From Actinomycetes bacterium (lineage in GTDB: Bacteria; Actinomycetota; Acidimicrobiia; Acidimicrobiales; Palsa-688): a stretch of DNA of 12,029 bases. The stretch covers positions 1 through 12,029 of the forward strand of contig JAKBBS010000101.1 of the NCBI GenBank assembly GCA_021808425.1. The letters are read 5' to 3'. Both the position numbers and the translations under genes were made by a program. Numbering within the stretch: position 1 is the stretch's first letter; the number at the start of each line of letters is the position of its first letter. The notes beneath the pieces are model-generated. The model was not told the origin of the DNA and ran no database searches. It saw only the letters and a program-made list of their open reading frames with translations. Shown in pieces: positions 6,797 to 12,029 of this stretch.

Positions 6797-8536
6797 CTGG
6801 TTGCCCGGGTCCTGACCGACGTCTCAGGGATCGACAAGGAGTTCGACTACACAGTCCCTCCGCACTTCGCCGACGAGGTGCAGGTCGGCTGCCAGGTCCG
6901 TGTCGACTTGGCGGGCCGGAGGGTCGGTGGATGGATCGTCGCTCTCGGCGATCTGTCGGCGGAGCCGGACCTGGATATCTCACTCGACGGGTCCCGGCCG
7001 GCTCTCAAAGCGGTGGCTGCCCTCCGAGGGTGGGGTCCCACAGCTGACCTCGTCGATCTGGCGACGTGGGCTGCGTGGAGGTGGGCGGCGAACAGGGCGC
7101 TTTTCCTGATCACCGCGTCGTCGCGAAATGCGGTGCGTCACCTTCCCGCCGCCCGCATGGCGCCTCCCGCGCCTCCCCGGGCGTTGGGCCTGCCTACCGG
7201 GCCAGGTGCTCACGTGGTAGCTATCGGGCCGGCTGAGGATCCGACTGTAATCGTTGCGCAGGCAGCACAGCTCGGACCGCTTCTGGTGATCGTCCCGACC
7301 GCTGCTCGTGCGGCTGTCCTCGTCAGGCGACTGCGGCGCGCTGGCGGCGACGTGGCGCTGCTTCCCGAGGAATGGGCCCAGGCGCGCGCAGGGGCGGCGG
7401 TCGTCGTCGGGAGCCGCGGAGCTGCCTGGGCGCCGTGCCCGGGGATCGCCGCTGTCGCAGTCGTCGACGCCCATGACGAGCTGCACACTTCCGAGCGGGC
7501 GCCGACGTGGAGTTCCGTTGGGATAGCAGTTGAGCGAGCCGAGCGCGCGGGCGTCCCCTGCTACCTGATCAGCTCCTGCCCCGGCCCCGAACTGGTCGCG
7601 CTCGGCCCTATGACGGCAGTCGAGCCGGCCAAGCAGAAGGCCGGCTGGGCTTCGATACAGCTAGTGGACCAGCGAAGCGAGGATCCCCGCGCCGGGCTTT
7701 ACAGCAGTCGCCTCGTCGATGTGCTTCGGAGCACCGAGAAGGTGGCGTGCGTCTTGAACACGACGGGACGGGTGCGGCTTCTCGCCTGCGGGGCGTGCGG
7801 GACGGTAGCGCGTTGCGAAGTGTGCCACGCGGCGGTGTCATCGCCCGAGCCAGGAGTCCTCACATGCAACAGCTGCGGCGCTATGCGGCCTTATGTGTGC
7901 GCAAGCTGCACCTCGATAAGGCTGTCGTGGCTGCGGGTAGGCACGTCTCGCGCCCGGGAAGATCTACAACGTCTCGCGGGGAGGGAGGTCGGCGAGGTCA
8001 CGGCTGCGACGAAGGACCTTCCCCCATCGAGCGTCCTCGTCGGAACCGAGGCCCTGCTTCGCCGTCTCGATCCCTCCTCCGGTTTCGCCACGATCGTGTT
8101 CTTGGACTTCGACCGGGAGCTTCTCGCAGCACGGTTCGGCGCGGCCGAGCACTCCCTTGCGCTGTTGTCGACGGCATCTCGACTGGTTAGAGGCGCCGCG
8201 GGCCTCATAGTGGTCCAGACGCGTCTGCCGGATCACCCGGTGCTTAGAGCAGCGGCGATCGGAGACCCGGCTGTCGCTTTGAGCGAGGAGGATTCGGCTC
8301 GCAGAGCACTGCGACTCCCGCCTTACGGGGCTCTTGCGCTCGTCTCCGGAGCGGGCAGCGAAGCGTGGATCGCGTCGCTTGGCGGGCGCTACGTTGGAAC
8401 CGTAGAAGTGATGGGCCCGAACGACGGCAAGTGGCTGGTGAAGGCTCCCGATCACCGGAGACTTTGCGATGCTCTGCGCTCGGTTGGCCGGCCCGTCGGG
8501 AATGTCCGTGTAGCGGTGGATCCGCAGCGGTTTTGA
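6797..8536 (+). CDS. priA: PriA-like primosomal protein with degenerate helicase motifs
   Basis: PriA recognises stalled forks and reloads the replisome. The N-terminal DNA-binding segment is visible (VARVLTDVSGIDKEFDYTVP, then VGCQVRVDLAGRRVGGWIV). The zinc-binding part has four CxxC pairs: CGAC, CEVC, CNSC and CASC, bases 7789-7913. The helicase motifs are eroded: no GxGKT P-loop, DEEH reads DAHD, and the arginine-finger region (GRAGR) reads VRGAAG. Actinobacterial PriA proteins are known to lack detectable helicase motifs, so this is typical of the lineage rather than a pseudogene. No ATG, GTG or TTG lies between the in-frame stop at 6776 and GTG 6878, which would remove the conserved N-terminal strand. 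CTG 6797, 33 bases after metK, is my choice (579 residues); ATC 6782, after GGGG at 6772-6775, is a less usual option. Confidence 0.88.
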   Translation: MVARVLTDVSGIDKEFDYTVPPHFADEVQVGCQVRVDLAGRRVGGWIVALGDLSAEPDLDISLDGSRPALKAVAALRGWGPTADLVDLATWAAWRWAANRALFLITASSRNAVRHLPAARMAPPAPPRALGLPTGPGAHVVAIGPAEDPTVIVAQAAQLGPLLVIVPTAARAAVLVRRLRRAGGDVALLPEEWAQARAGAAVVVGSRGAAWAPCPGIAAVAVVDAHDELHTSERAPTWSSVGIAVERAERAGVPCYLISSCPGPELVALGPMTAVEPAKQKAGWASIQLVDQRSEDPRAGLYSSRLVDVLRSTEKVACVLNTTGRVRLLACGACGTVARCEVCHAAVSSPEPGVLTCNSCGAMRPYVCASCTSIRLSWLRVGTSRAREDLQRLAGREVGEVTAATKDLPPSSVLVGTEALLRRLDPSSGFATIVFLDFDRELLAARFGAAEHSLALLSTASRLVRGAAGLIVVQTRLPDHPVLRAAAIGDPAVALSEEDSARRALRLPPYGALALVSGAGSEAWIASLGGRYVGTVEVMGPNDGKWLVKAPDHRRLCDALRSVGRPVGNVRVAVDPQRF

Positions 8537-8651
8537 ACCGCTACTCGACGTCAGAACCCCTCTCTCCGTGGCACAATTTTCGCAAGGTACCAATAGCTAC
8601 CATGAAAATGGCTTCCTCACCCCGGCTCGGAGCAGACGATGTGGCCTTAGC

Positions 8652-8679
8652 AGTAGTTGCTGGTTGGTAGTAGCTGGTT
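8652..8679 (+). repeat. Two tandem 14-base units upstream of queF
   Basis: AGTAGTTGCTGGTT (8652-8665) is followed without a gap by GGTAGTAGCTGGTT (8666-8679), 12 of 14 bases identical. The units end 40 bases before the queF start, so they could be direct-repeat operator sites. The regulator is unknown. Confidence 0.5.
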
Positions 8680-8693
8680 TCGAAGGCCAAGGT

Positions 8694-8704
8694 CCGCCGG
8701 GCGG
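8694..8704 (+). promoter_or_regulatory. GC-rich palindrome next to the queF -10 element
   Basis: CCGCCGGGCGG is a perfect inverted repeat with one central base. It lies two bases upstream of the candidate -10 TACCGT, so a protein bound here would block the promoter. GC-rich palindromes are frequent by chance in such a genome. Confidence 0.3.
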
Positions 8705-8705
8705 C

Positions 8706-8711
8706 TACCGT
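8706..8711 (+). promoter_or_regulatory. Candidate -10 element for queF
   Basis: TACCGT fits TANNNT and ends eight bases before the queF GTG at 8720, so the transcript would have almost no leader. The message would then lose part or all of the GGAG at 8712-8715, depending on the exact start. No clear -35 element is visible. Confidence 0.35.
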
Positions 8712-8719
8712 GGAGCGCA

Positions 8720-9211
8720 GTGAGCGACACTTCCGACCTGACTCTTCTCGGAGGGCGAAGCGAGTACCGATACAAGGATCCGAGTGCCGAGATGCTCGAG
8801 ACGTTTCCCAATCCGCACCCCGGCGGCGGGTGGGCTGTCGGCCTTGAATGTCTTGAGTTCACGGCGCTTTGCCCCGTGACAGGCCAGCCGGACTTCGGTC
8901 GTCTCCACATCCACTACGTTCCGGGCGAGCGCTGTGTCGAGAGCAAAAGCCTGAAGCTTTATCTAGGCGCGTACCGTGATCACGGGGCGTTCCACGAGGA
9001 TTGCGTCAACCACGTAGCCGACGACCTTGTGACGGCCTGCTCTCCGCGCTGGCTGCGGGTCTTCGGTGATTTCGCACCGCGCGGCGGTATCTCTATCAGG
9101 CCGATAGCGCTCCGGGCTGCGGAGGCTATGAGTGAAGCCGAGATCGCGGCATGCGTCGCGCTGGTCGGCGCCCACGACGCGGTTGGTGCGTCATGGGTCC
9201 CCAGGCGCTGA
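8720..9211 (+). CDS. queF: NADPH-dependent 7-cyano-7-deazaguanine reductase
   Basis: QueF reduces preQ0 to preQ1, the last free-base step before insertion into tRNA for queuosine. It is the short unimodular type at 163 residues. The nucleophile Cys51 and Asp58 lie in FTALCPVTGQPDFG, the family signature ESKSLKLY is at 74-81, and His92-Glu93 occur in FHEDC. All four residues are four positions before the B. subtilis ones (Cys55, Asp62, His96, Glu97), so the alignment is ungapped. The GTG at 8720 has GGAG ending four bases ahead and a plausible N-terminus; an upstream TTG at 8657 would add 21 unlikely residues encoded by the repeat region. No other queuosine gene is in the window. The last 21 bases overlap the end of the opposing SpoU-type gene. 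Confidence 0.95.
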   Translation: MSDTSDLTLLGGRSEYRYKDPSAEMLETFPNPHPGGGWAVGLECLEFTALCPVTGQPDFGRLHIHYVPGERCVESKSLKLYLGAYRDHGAFHEDCVNHVADDLVTACSPRWLRVFGDFAPRGGISIRPIALRAAEAMSEAEIAACVALVGAHDAVGASWVPRR

Positions 9212-9754
9212 GAGGTCGAGCGGAGCGGGGTAGCCGATCCATTCGCGCCGACGCAGCTCGTACAGCGCGATCGCTGTCGCCGTCGCCACGTTGAGCGAAC
9301 CGACCCGGCCTGTCATCGGAAGGTAAGCGACTGCGTCGCAGGCCTCCAAGGTTCCCGGTGGGAGCCCGTGGTCCTCGTTGCCGACCGCGAGGCAGACGTC
9401 CGGCGGTGCCTCGATCGCGTGGAGCGGGATCGCTCCGTCCGCCAACTCCAACCCGATGACGAACAGGCCGTCGCCACGGGCTTTTCCGACTCCCTCGGCG
9501 CCGCGCTCTGAGCGCGACCACGACAGATAACGTTCGGTCCCAAGGGCGACTTTGGCGGACTTCGCCATCGTCGGCGGCGGGGTCTGCCCGCAAAGGTACA
9601 GGTGCTCGACTCGATACGCGGCTGCGGTACGAGTGATCGCACCGATGTTGAACGGCGACTGCACGCCGTCGAGCAGGAGCGCGACTCGTGCAGCGCTCCG
9701 GCGGTTCCACTCGCGGTGCAGCCGCTTAAGGTCGGTTGGCCGCAACTGCCTCAT
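9191..9754 (-). CDS. SpoU (TrmH) family RNA 2'-O-methyltransferase
   Basis: A SPOUT-fold enzyme expected to methylate a ribose 2'-OH in tRNA or rRNA using SAM bound in a deep trefoil knot. The three SpoU motifs are complete: motif 1 SPFNIGAITRTA (33-44) with the conserved Asn36 and Arg42, motif 2 VGNEDHGLPP (124-133), and motif 3 GSLNVATATAIALYE (152-166). At 187 residues it is a compact form without the N-terminal L30-like domain of RlmB. The exact target (tRNA Gm18 or another site) cannot be told from sequence alone. The ATG at 9754 is well fixed by GGAGG seven bases upstream (9762-9766 on the + strand) and by an ATGA overlap with the preceding methyltransferase gene, so the two are one operon. 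Its 3' end runs 21 bases into queF on the other strand. Confidence 0.88.
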   Translation of the reverse strand: MRQLRPTDLKRLHREWNRRSAARVALLLDGVQSPFNIGAITRTAAAYRVEHLYLCGQTPPPTMAKSAKVALGTERYLSWSRSERGAEGVGKARGDGLFVIGLELADGAIPLHAIEAPPDVCLAVGNEDHGLPPGTLEACDAVAYLPMTGRVGSLNVATATAIALYELRRREWIGYPAPLDLSAPGDP

Positions 9755-10416
9755 TGGCACGCCTCCGCTTCCCCGGGTGTCCCTGCCGCCCCGGTTATCC
9801 CCGCCGCCCCGGGTAGGCCCCGCACTTCGAGTATCCGGTAACCGCGCTTGGAGGAGGTTCTCCTCACGGTCATCCCGGTCGATTCGAGCCATTTCGACAG
9901 CGAGTCCGCCCCGAGGTTGCGTGACATCACCAGGATGGCTTGCCCCTCGGGGACAAGACGGCCGAGCCAGGCGAGGAGGAGGTCCTGGAGCGCCGCCTTG
10001 CCGATCCTCACCGGTGGGTTCGACCAGATCTGATCGAATCGAACGTCGGCGGGAACCTCGTCCGCGGTCGCTGGGATCACATTGGAGAATCGGAGCGCCG
10101 CTGCGTTCGTGGCGACCAGGTCGAGCGCCCGCCGGTTCGTGTCGAGCGCCCAGACGGTCGCCCGAGGGTTGCGGTGCGCCAAGGCGACAGAGATCGGACC
10201 GTACCCGCAGCCGAGGTCGAGCAGGTTACCCGTCGAGTCAAGCCTACCCGGCGAGGCTGATCCGACGTCGAGGAGTAGCGCAGTTCCAGGGTCGATCCTC
10301 GTCGCGGAAAAGACTCCTCGGTCGGCAACAAGATCCGCCTCGAAGTCACGAAGCTTCATGTGCACCGAGGTCGGCCGGGACGCGACGCGGGGTTGCTCGT
10401 CGAAGTAGTGAGACAC
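9751..10416 (-). CDS. RsmC-like class I SAM-dependent methyltransferase
   Basis: This 221-residue protein resembles the MTS-domain family of RsmC, whose E. coli member makes m2G1207 in 16S rRNA, but it has only the catalytic half. The opening HYFDEQPRVASRP and ADRGVFS are typical of actinobacterial members. Motif I is DLGCGYGP (67-74), Asp92 ends the second strand (VWALDTN), and the base-binding motif is NPPV (133-136) within SNPPVRIGK. A substrate guanine in rRNA is inferred from these family traits; tRNA is possible. The GTG start gives the normal N-terminus but has no strong ribosome site, and no TANNNT element lies 6-8 bases before it. After the conserved RGYRILEVRG comes a tail of three hexapeptide repeats encoded by a DNA tandem repeat. 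The stop overlaps the SpoU-type gene as ATGA. The 56-base gap to def holds divergent starts. Confidence 0.82.
   Translation of the reverse strand: MSHYFDEQPRVASRPTSVHMKLRDFEADLVADRGVFSATRIDPGTALLLDVGSASPGRLDSTGNLLDLGCGYGPISVALAHRNPRATVWALDTNRRALDLVATNAAALRFSNVIPATADEVPADVRFDQIWSNPPVRIGKAALQDLLLAWLGRLVPEGQAILVMSRNLGADSLSKWLESTGMTVRRTSSKRGYRILEVRGLPGAAGITGAAGTPGEAEACQ
9771..9824 (-). repeat. 18-base tandem repeat, about 2.7 units
   Basis: Units at 9771-9788, 9789-9806 and 9807-9824 share a CCCCGG-start; the third is partly diverged. On the - strand they encode the hexapeptides GLPGAA, GITGAA and GTPGEA at the C-terminus of the RsmC-like protein, just ahead of the ribosome site of the next gene. 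It looks like a small minisatellite that could vary in copy number without changing frame. Confidence 0.6.
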
Positions 10417-10460
10417 TGCTCAAGGTTCGCAGAAATCGCGGTTTGGGTCCCACCCAGCGT

Positions 10461-10466
10461 TACCAT
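10461..10466 (+). promoter_or_regulatory. Candidate -10 element for a leaderless def transcript
   Basis: TACCAT fits TANNNT and ends six bases before the def GTG at 10473, which would put the transcript start at or beside the start codon. The site lies in the 56-base gap between divergent genes, where a promoter is required. The -35 region shows no clear match. Confidence 0.45.
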
Positions 10467-10472
10467 GAGAAG

Positions 10473-10973
10473 GTGGCGACCTACCAGATCCGACTGTTCG
10501 GTGATCCCGTACTCACTCAGGCCGCCAAAGAGGTCACCGACGTCGACGGGCGCCTCGTTGCCTTGGCCGAGGCCATGGTCGAGACCATGCACGAGGCTAA
10601 CGGTCTCGGTCTCGCTGCTCCACAGGTGGGAGTGCAAAAGCGCATGTTCGTCTACCAGATGGGCGACGCCGACCCGGTGACGATCATCAACCCGGCGATC
10701 TCGGACTTCCGGGGAGAGTGGGAGTACGACGAGGGATGCCTCTCGATCCCGGGCTTGTTCTTCCCGATCGTACGGCCGAAGGAGATACATCTGACCGGTT
10801 ACGACCTTCACGGCCGGGAAGTGTCGATCGAGGCCGACGAACTCGAGGCCCGTTGCTTCCAGCACGAGCTCGACCATCTGGATGGCCGCCTCCTGATTGG
10901 ACTGCTCGACAAGGACCAGAAGAAGCAGGCGATGAAAGAGCTGCGTCGGCGATCGCAGCTCGAAGAGGCCTGA
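10473..10973 (+). CDS. def: Peptide deformylase
   Basis: Def removes the formyl group from the N-terminal Met of new proteins, reversing the action of the fmt product encoded next to it. The 166-residue protein has all three signatures: GLGLAAPQ (44-51), EGCLS (87-91) and QHELDH (130-135). Cys89, His131 and His135 would bind the catalytic metal and Glu132 is the general base. The GTG start gives ATYQIRLFGDPVL, the usual family opening. The same frame stays open for over 900 bases upstream but only because it runs antisense to the methyltransferase genes; nothing there resembles def. GAGAAG before the GTG could serve as a weak ribosome site if the message has a leader. The stop is three bases before the proposed fmt start. 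Confidence 0.97.
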   Translation: MATYQIRLFGDPVLTQAAKEVTDVDGRLVALAEAMVETMHEANGLGLAAPQVGVQKRMFVYQMGDADPVTIINPAISDFRGEWEYDEGCLSIPGLFFPIVRPKEIHLTGYDLHGREVSIEADELEARCFQHELDHLDGRLLIGLLDKDQKKQAMKELRRRSQLEEA

Positions 10974-10976
10974 GCG

Positions 10977-11894
10977 CTGAGACTCGCCTTTCTCGGCTCA
11001 CCCGAACCTGCAGCCCTCGTACTCGATCGCCTGGTCGAAGCCGGCCATCAAGTCGTCGTCGCTGTGAGCAGGCCTGACAAGCGGCGATCCAGGGGAGCAG
11101 CACCGAGTCCGACACCTGTGAGCGCGTTGGCCGGCGACCGCGGAATACCGGTGGTTCACTCTCCGGCTGCCTGCCTCGACTACGGCGCCGAGTTGGGGAT
11201 CGTCGTAGCGTTCGGGCGGATCATCGCCGCAGACGTCCTCGTGAAACTCGAGATGGTCAATGTGCACTTTTCGCTGCTGCCCCGCTGGCGCGGCGCTGCC
11301 CCGGTTGAGAGAGCGATACTCGCAGGGGATCCAACGACAGGCGTCTGCTTGATGCGCGTCGAGGAAGGCCTCGACACGGGGGGCGTCTACCGCTCGGCGG
11401 AGACTCCGATCGGAGCTGCGGAGTCCTCGCAGCAGCTGACGCAACGCCTCGCAGTTCTCGGAGCGGCGCTGCTCGTCGAAGCCCTCGACACGGGACTCGG
11501 AGAACCCCGGCCACAGGAGGGCGAGGAAACCTACGCCGCGAAGATCGCTCCTGACGACCTGCGCTTGGATTGGAGCCGTCCCACCAGCGAACTTTCGCGG
11601 GTGGTTCGTCTAGGCCGGGCGTGGACTGTGTGGCGGGGCGAGAGGCTCCTGGTCCACGCAACCGAACCTGCTTCCGGGCAGGGGAAACCGGGAACGATCA
11701 GTGGCGACAAGGTCTATACAGGTGACGGCGCTATACGGTTGCTGGAGGTCCAGCCGCAGGGTAAACACGTCATGGACGGTGCCGCCTGGCTGCGCGGCGT
11801 TCGCCCTGTCGTAGGGGAGGCTTTCGAAATGCGCAATACGACCGACACCTCCAGTGGCATTGGCAGTGCCATTGCTAGTCGTGCAGACAGATGA
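10977..11894 (+). CDS. fmt: Methionyl-tRNA formyltransferase, apparent CTG start
   Basis: Fmt transfers a formyl group from 10-formyl-THF to initiator Met-tRNA. The catalytic triad is complete at Asn95, His97 (VNVHFSLLPRWRGAAP) and Asp133 (GLDTG), each exactly eleven positions before E. coli Asn106, His108 and Asp144. The C-terminal domain follows (ETYAAKI, LDWSRPTSEL, then a tRNA-binding OB-like region). The N-terminus reads xRLAFLGSPEPA directly after a CTG at 10977, where relatives have MRLxFxGTPEFA. The def TGA at 10971 is in the same frame, and no ATG, GTG or TTG occurs before GTG 11064, which would delete the first beta strand and part of the nucleotide-binding fold. GAAGAGG (10962-10968) is eight bases before the CTG. 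The length of 305 residues is normal. Its end overlaps rsmB as ATGA. Confidence 0.93.
   Translation: MRLAFLGSPEPAALVLDRLVEAGHQVVVAVSRPDKRRSRGAAPSPTPVSALAGDRGIPVVHSPAACLDYGAELGIVVAFGRIIAADVLVKLEMVNVHFSLLPRWRGAAPVERAILAGDPTTGVCLMRVEEGLDTGGVYRSAETPIGAAESSQQLTQRLAVLGAALLVEALDTGLGEPRPQEGEETYAAKIAPDDLRLDWSRPTSELSRVVRLGRAWTVWRGERLLVHATEPASGQGKPGTISGDKVYTGDGAIRLLEVQPQGKHVMDGAAWLRGVRPVVGEAFEMRNTTDTSSGIGSAIASRADR
11852..11874 (+). promoter_or_regulatory. Eight-pair hairpin in the end of fmt, upstream of rsmB
   Basis: CAGTGGCA (11852-11859) pairs with TGCCATTG (11867-11874), including one G-T wobble, around a seven-base loop. It ends 16 bases before the rsmB ATG, which has no clear ribosome site. No T-run follows, so it is not an intrinsic terminator. 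A role is only a possibility. Confidence 0.25.
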
Positions 11895-12029
11895 GCAGGC
11901 AGCCGGCTAAGGCGACGTCGAGGGGACTCGCTCTCCAAGCACTCATCGCAATCGATGAAGGGGCACGAGCGAACGTAATACTTCCAGACATGTTGAGAGC
12001 ATCGACGCTTGACGAACGCGATCGTCGAT
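11891..12029 (+). CDS. rsmB: 16S rRNA cytosine-967 C5-methyltransferase, N-terminal part
   Basis: Only the first 46 codons are present; the gene runs off the right edge. RsmB (Fmu/Sun) makes m5C967 in 16S rRNA from SAM; its N-terminal domain resembles the RNA-binding fold of NusB. The visible residues fit that domain: SRGLALQALIAIDEGARAN, then VILPDMLRASTLDERDRR, matching the family pattern of A-L-L followed by G-x-x-A-N and ending in L-x-x-R-D-R. The catalytic Rossmann domain and its cysteines lie outside. The ATG overlaps the fmt stop (ATGA), and fmt-rsmB adjacency is widespread in bacteria, so translation is likely coupled. A NusB-like protein cannot be strictly excluded from this piece alone, but the context favours RsmB. 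Confidence 0.9.
   Translation, partial: MSRQPAKATSRGLALQALIAIDEGARANVILPDMLRASTLDERDRR

Larger units (their letters stand above)
8537..8719. other. Intergenic region between priA and queF
   Basis: This 183-base gap, the longest in the window, is less GC-rich than its surroundings. It holds a 14-base tandem repeat, a GC-rich palindrome and a candidate -10 element, listed separately. A four-pair hairpin with a GAAA loop sits at 8600-8611. No T-rich intrinsic terminator for priA was found. Confidence 0.5.

Noticed and set aside
8586..8611. A possible preQ1 riboswitch upstream of queF (small hairpins followed by an A-rich run)
   Set aside because: The stems have only four pairs, and the conserved loop bases and pseudoknot tail of known preQ1 classes were not recognised.
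8602..8670. A 22-codon reading frame beginning at ATG 8602 ahead of queF, possible leader peptide
   Set aside because: It has no ribosome site at usable spacing, no recognisable composition or regulatory codons, and runs into the tandem repeat; a chance frame is more likely.
8676..8695. TTCGAAG at 8679-8685 resembles a tRNA T-loop
   Set aside because: The flanking stem is imperfect and no matching D-arm, anticodon arm or acceptor stem could be found around it.
9552..10472. A long open + strand frame leading continuously into def
   Set aside because: It is arginine- and proline-rich, resembles no family I know, and runs antisense to two well-supported methyltransferase genes. Only the last 166 codons (from GTG 10473) match peptide deformylase.
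10971..10979. Possible def-fmt fusion by readthrough of the def TGA, since both genes share a frame
   Set aside because: def ends with a normal family C-terminus and fmt starts at its conserved first residue six bases later, with its own ribosome site; no selenocysteine-type structure was recognised. Separate initiation is simpler.

Overview
The window reads as a stretch of core chromosome from a high-GC Gram-positive bacterium. The best lineage marker is the mihF gene (actinobacterial integration host factor), which sits in the order pyrF-mihF-gmk-rpoZ-coaBC-metK, followed later by priA and by def-fmt-rsmB. From memory this resembles the cluster around mihF in Mycobacterium and Streptomyces. 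The type-1 (Bacillus-like) PyrF and class-1B-like PyrD do not look mycobacterial; a deep-branching actinobacterium such as an acidimicrobial lineage is my guess, not a demonstration.

Layout. Bases 1-2953 are the end of a pyrimidine operon: the 3' part of carB, then pyrD and pyrF, joined by overlaps. Bases 2964-8536 are a housekeeping run on the same strand: mihF, gmk, rpoZ, coaBC, metK and a priA whose helicase motifs are degenerate. Bases 8537-10416 interrupt the familiar priA-def-fmt order with an RNA-modification block: queF on the + strand, then a SpoU-type methyltransferase and an RsmC-like methyltransferase on the - strand. The queF and SpoU genes overlap tail to tail. Bases 10473-12029 return to the + strand with def, fmt and the first 46 codons of rsmB, the formyl-methionine and rRNA methylation unit.

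Functionally, carB/pyrD/pyrF make UMP, gmk makes GDP, rpoZ supports RNA polymerase, coaBC and metK make cofactors (4'-phosphopantetheine toward CoA, and S-adenosylmethionine), and several downstream enzymes use them: SAM feeds three RNA methyltransferases and fmt/def handle the formyl group of new proteins.

The most notable signals concern start sites. Three intact conserved genes (coaBC, priA, fmt) have no ATG, GTG or TTG where homology puts the N-terminus, but each has an in-frame CTG there. The fmt case is very clear: the CTG falls exactly on the family's first Met and follows a good Shine-Dalgarno sequence. Adjacent genes often share a four-base stop/start overlap (GTGA, TTGA, CTGA, ATGA). 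Three genes that may begin transcription units (mihF, queF, def) have a TANNNT hexamer 6-8 bases before the start codon, as expected of leaderless or nearly leaderless actinobacterial promoters. The metK leader can form two mutually exclusive hairpins, one of which covers its ribosome binding site. No tRNA, rRNA, CRISPR, insertion sequence or phage gene was seen, and no stretch over 300 bases lacks a gene.
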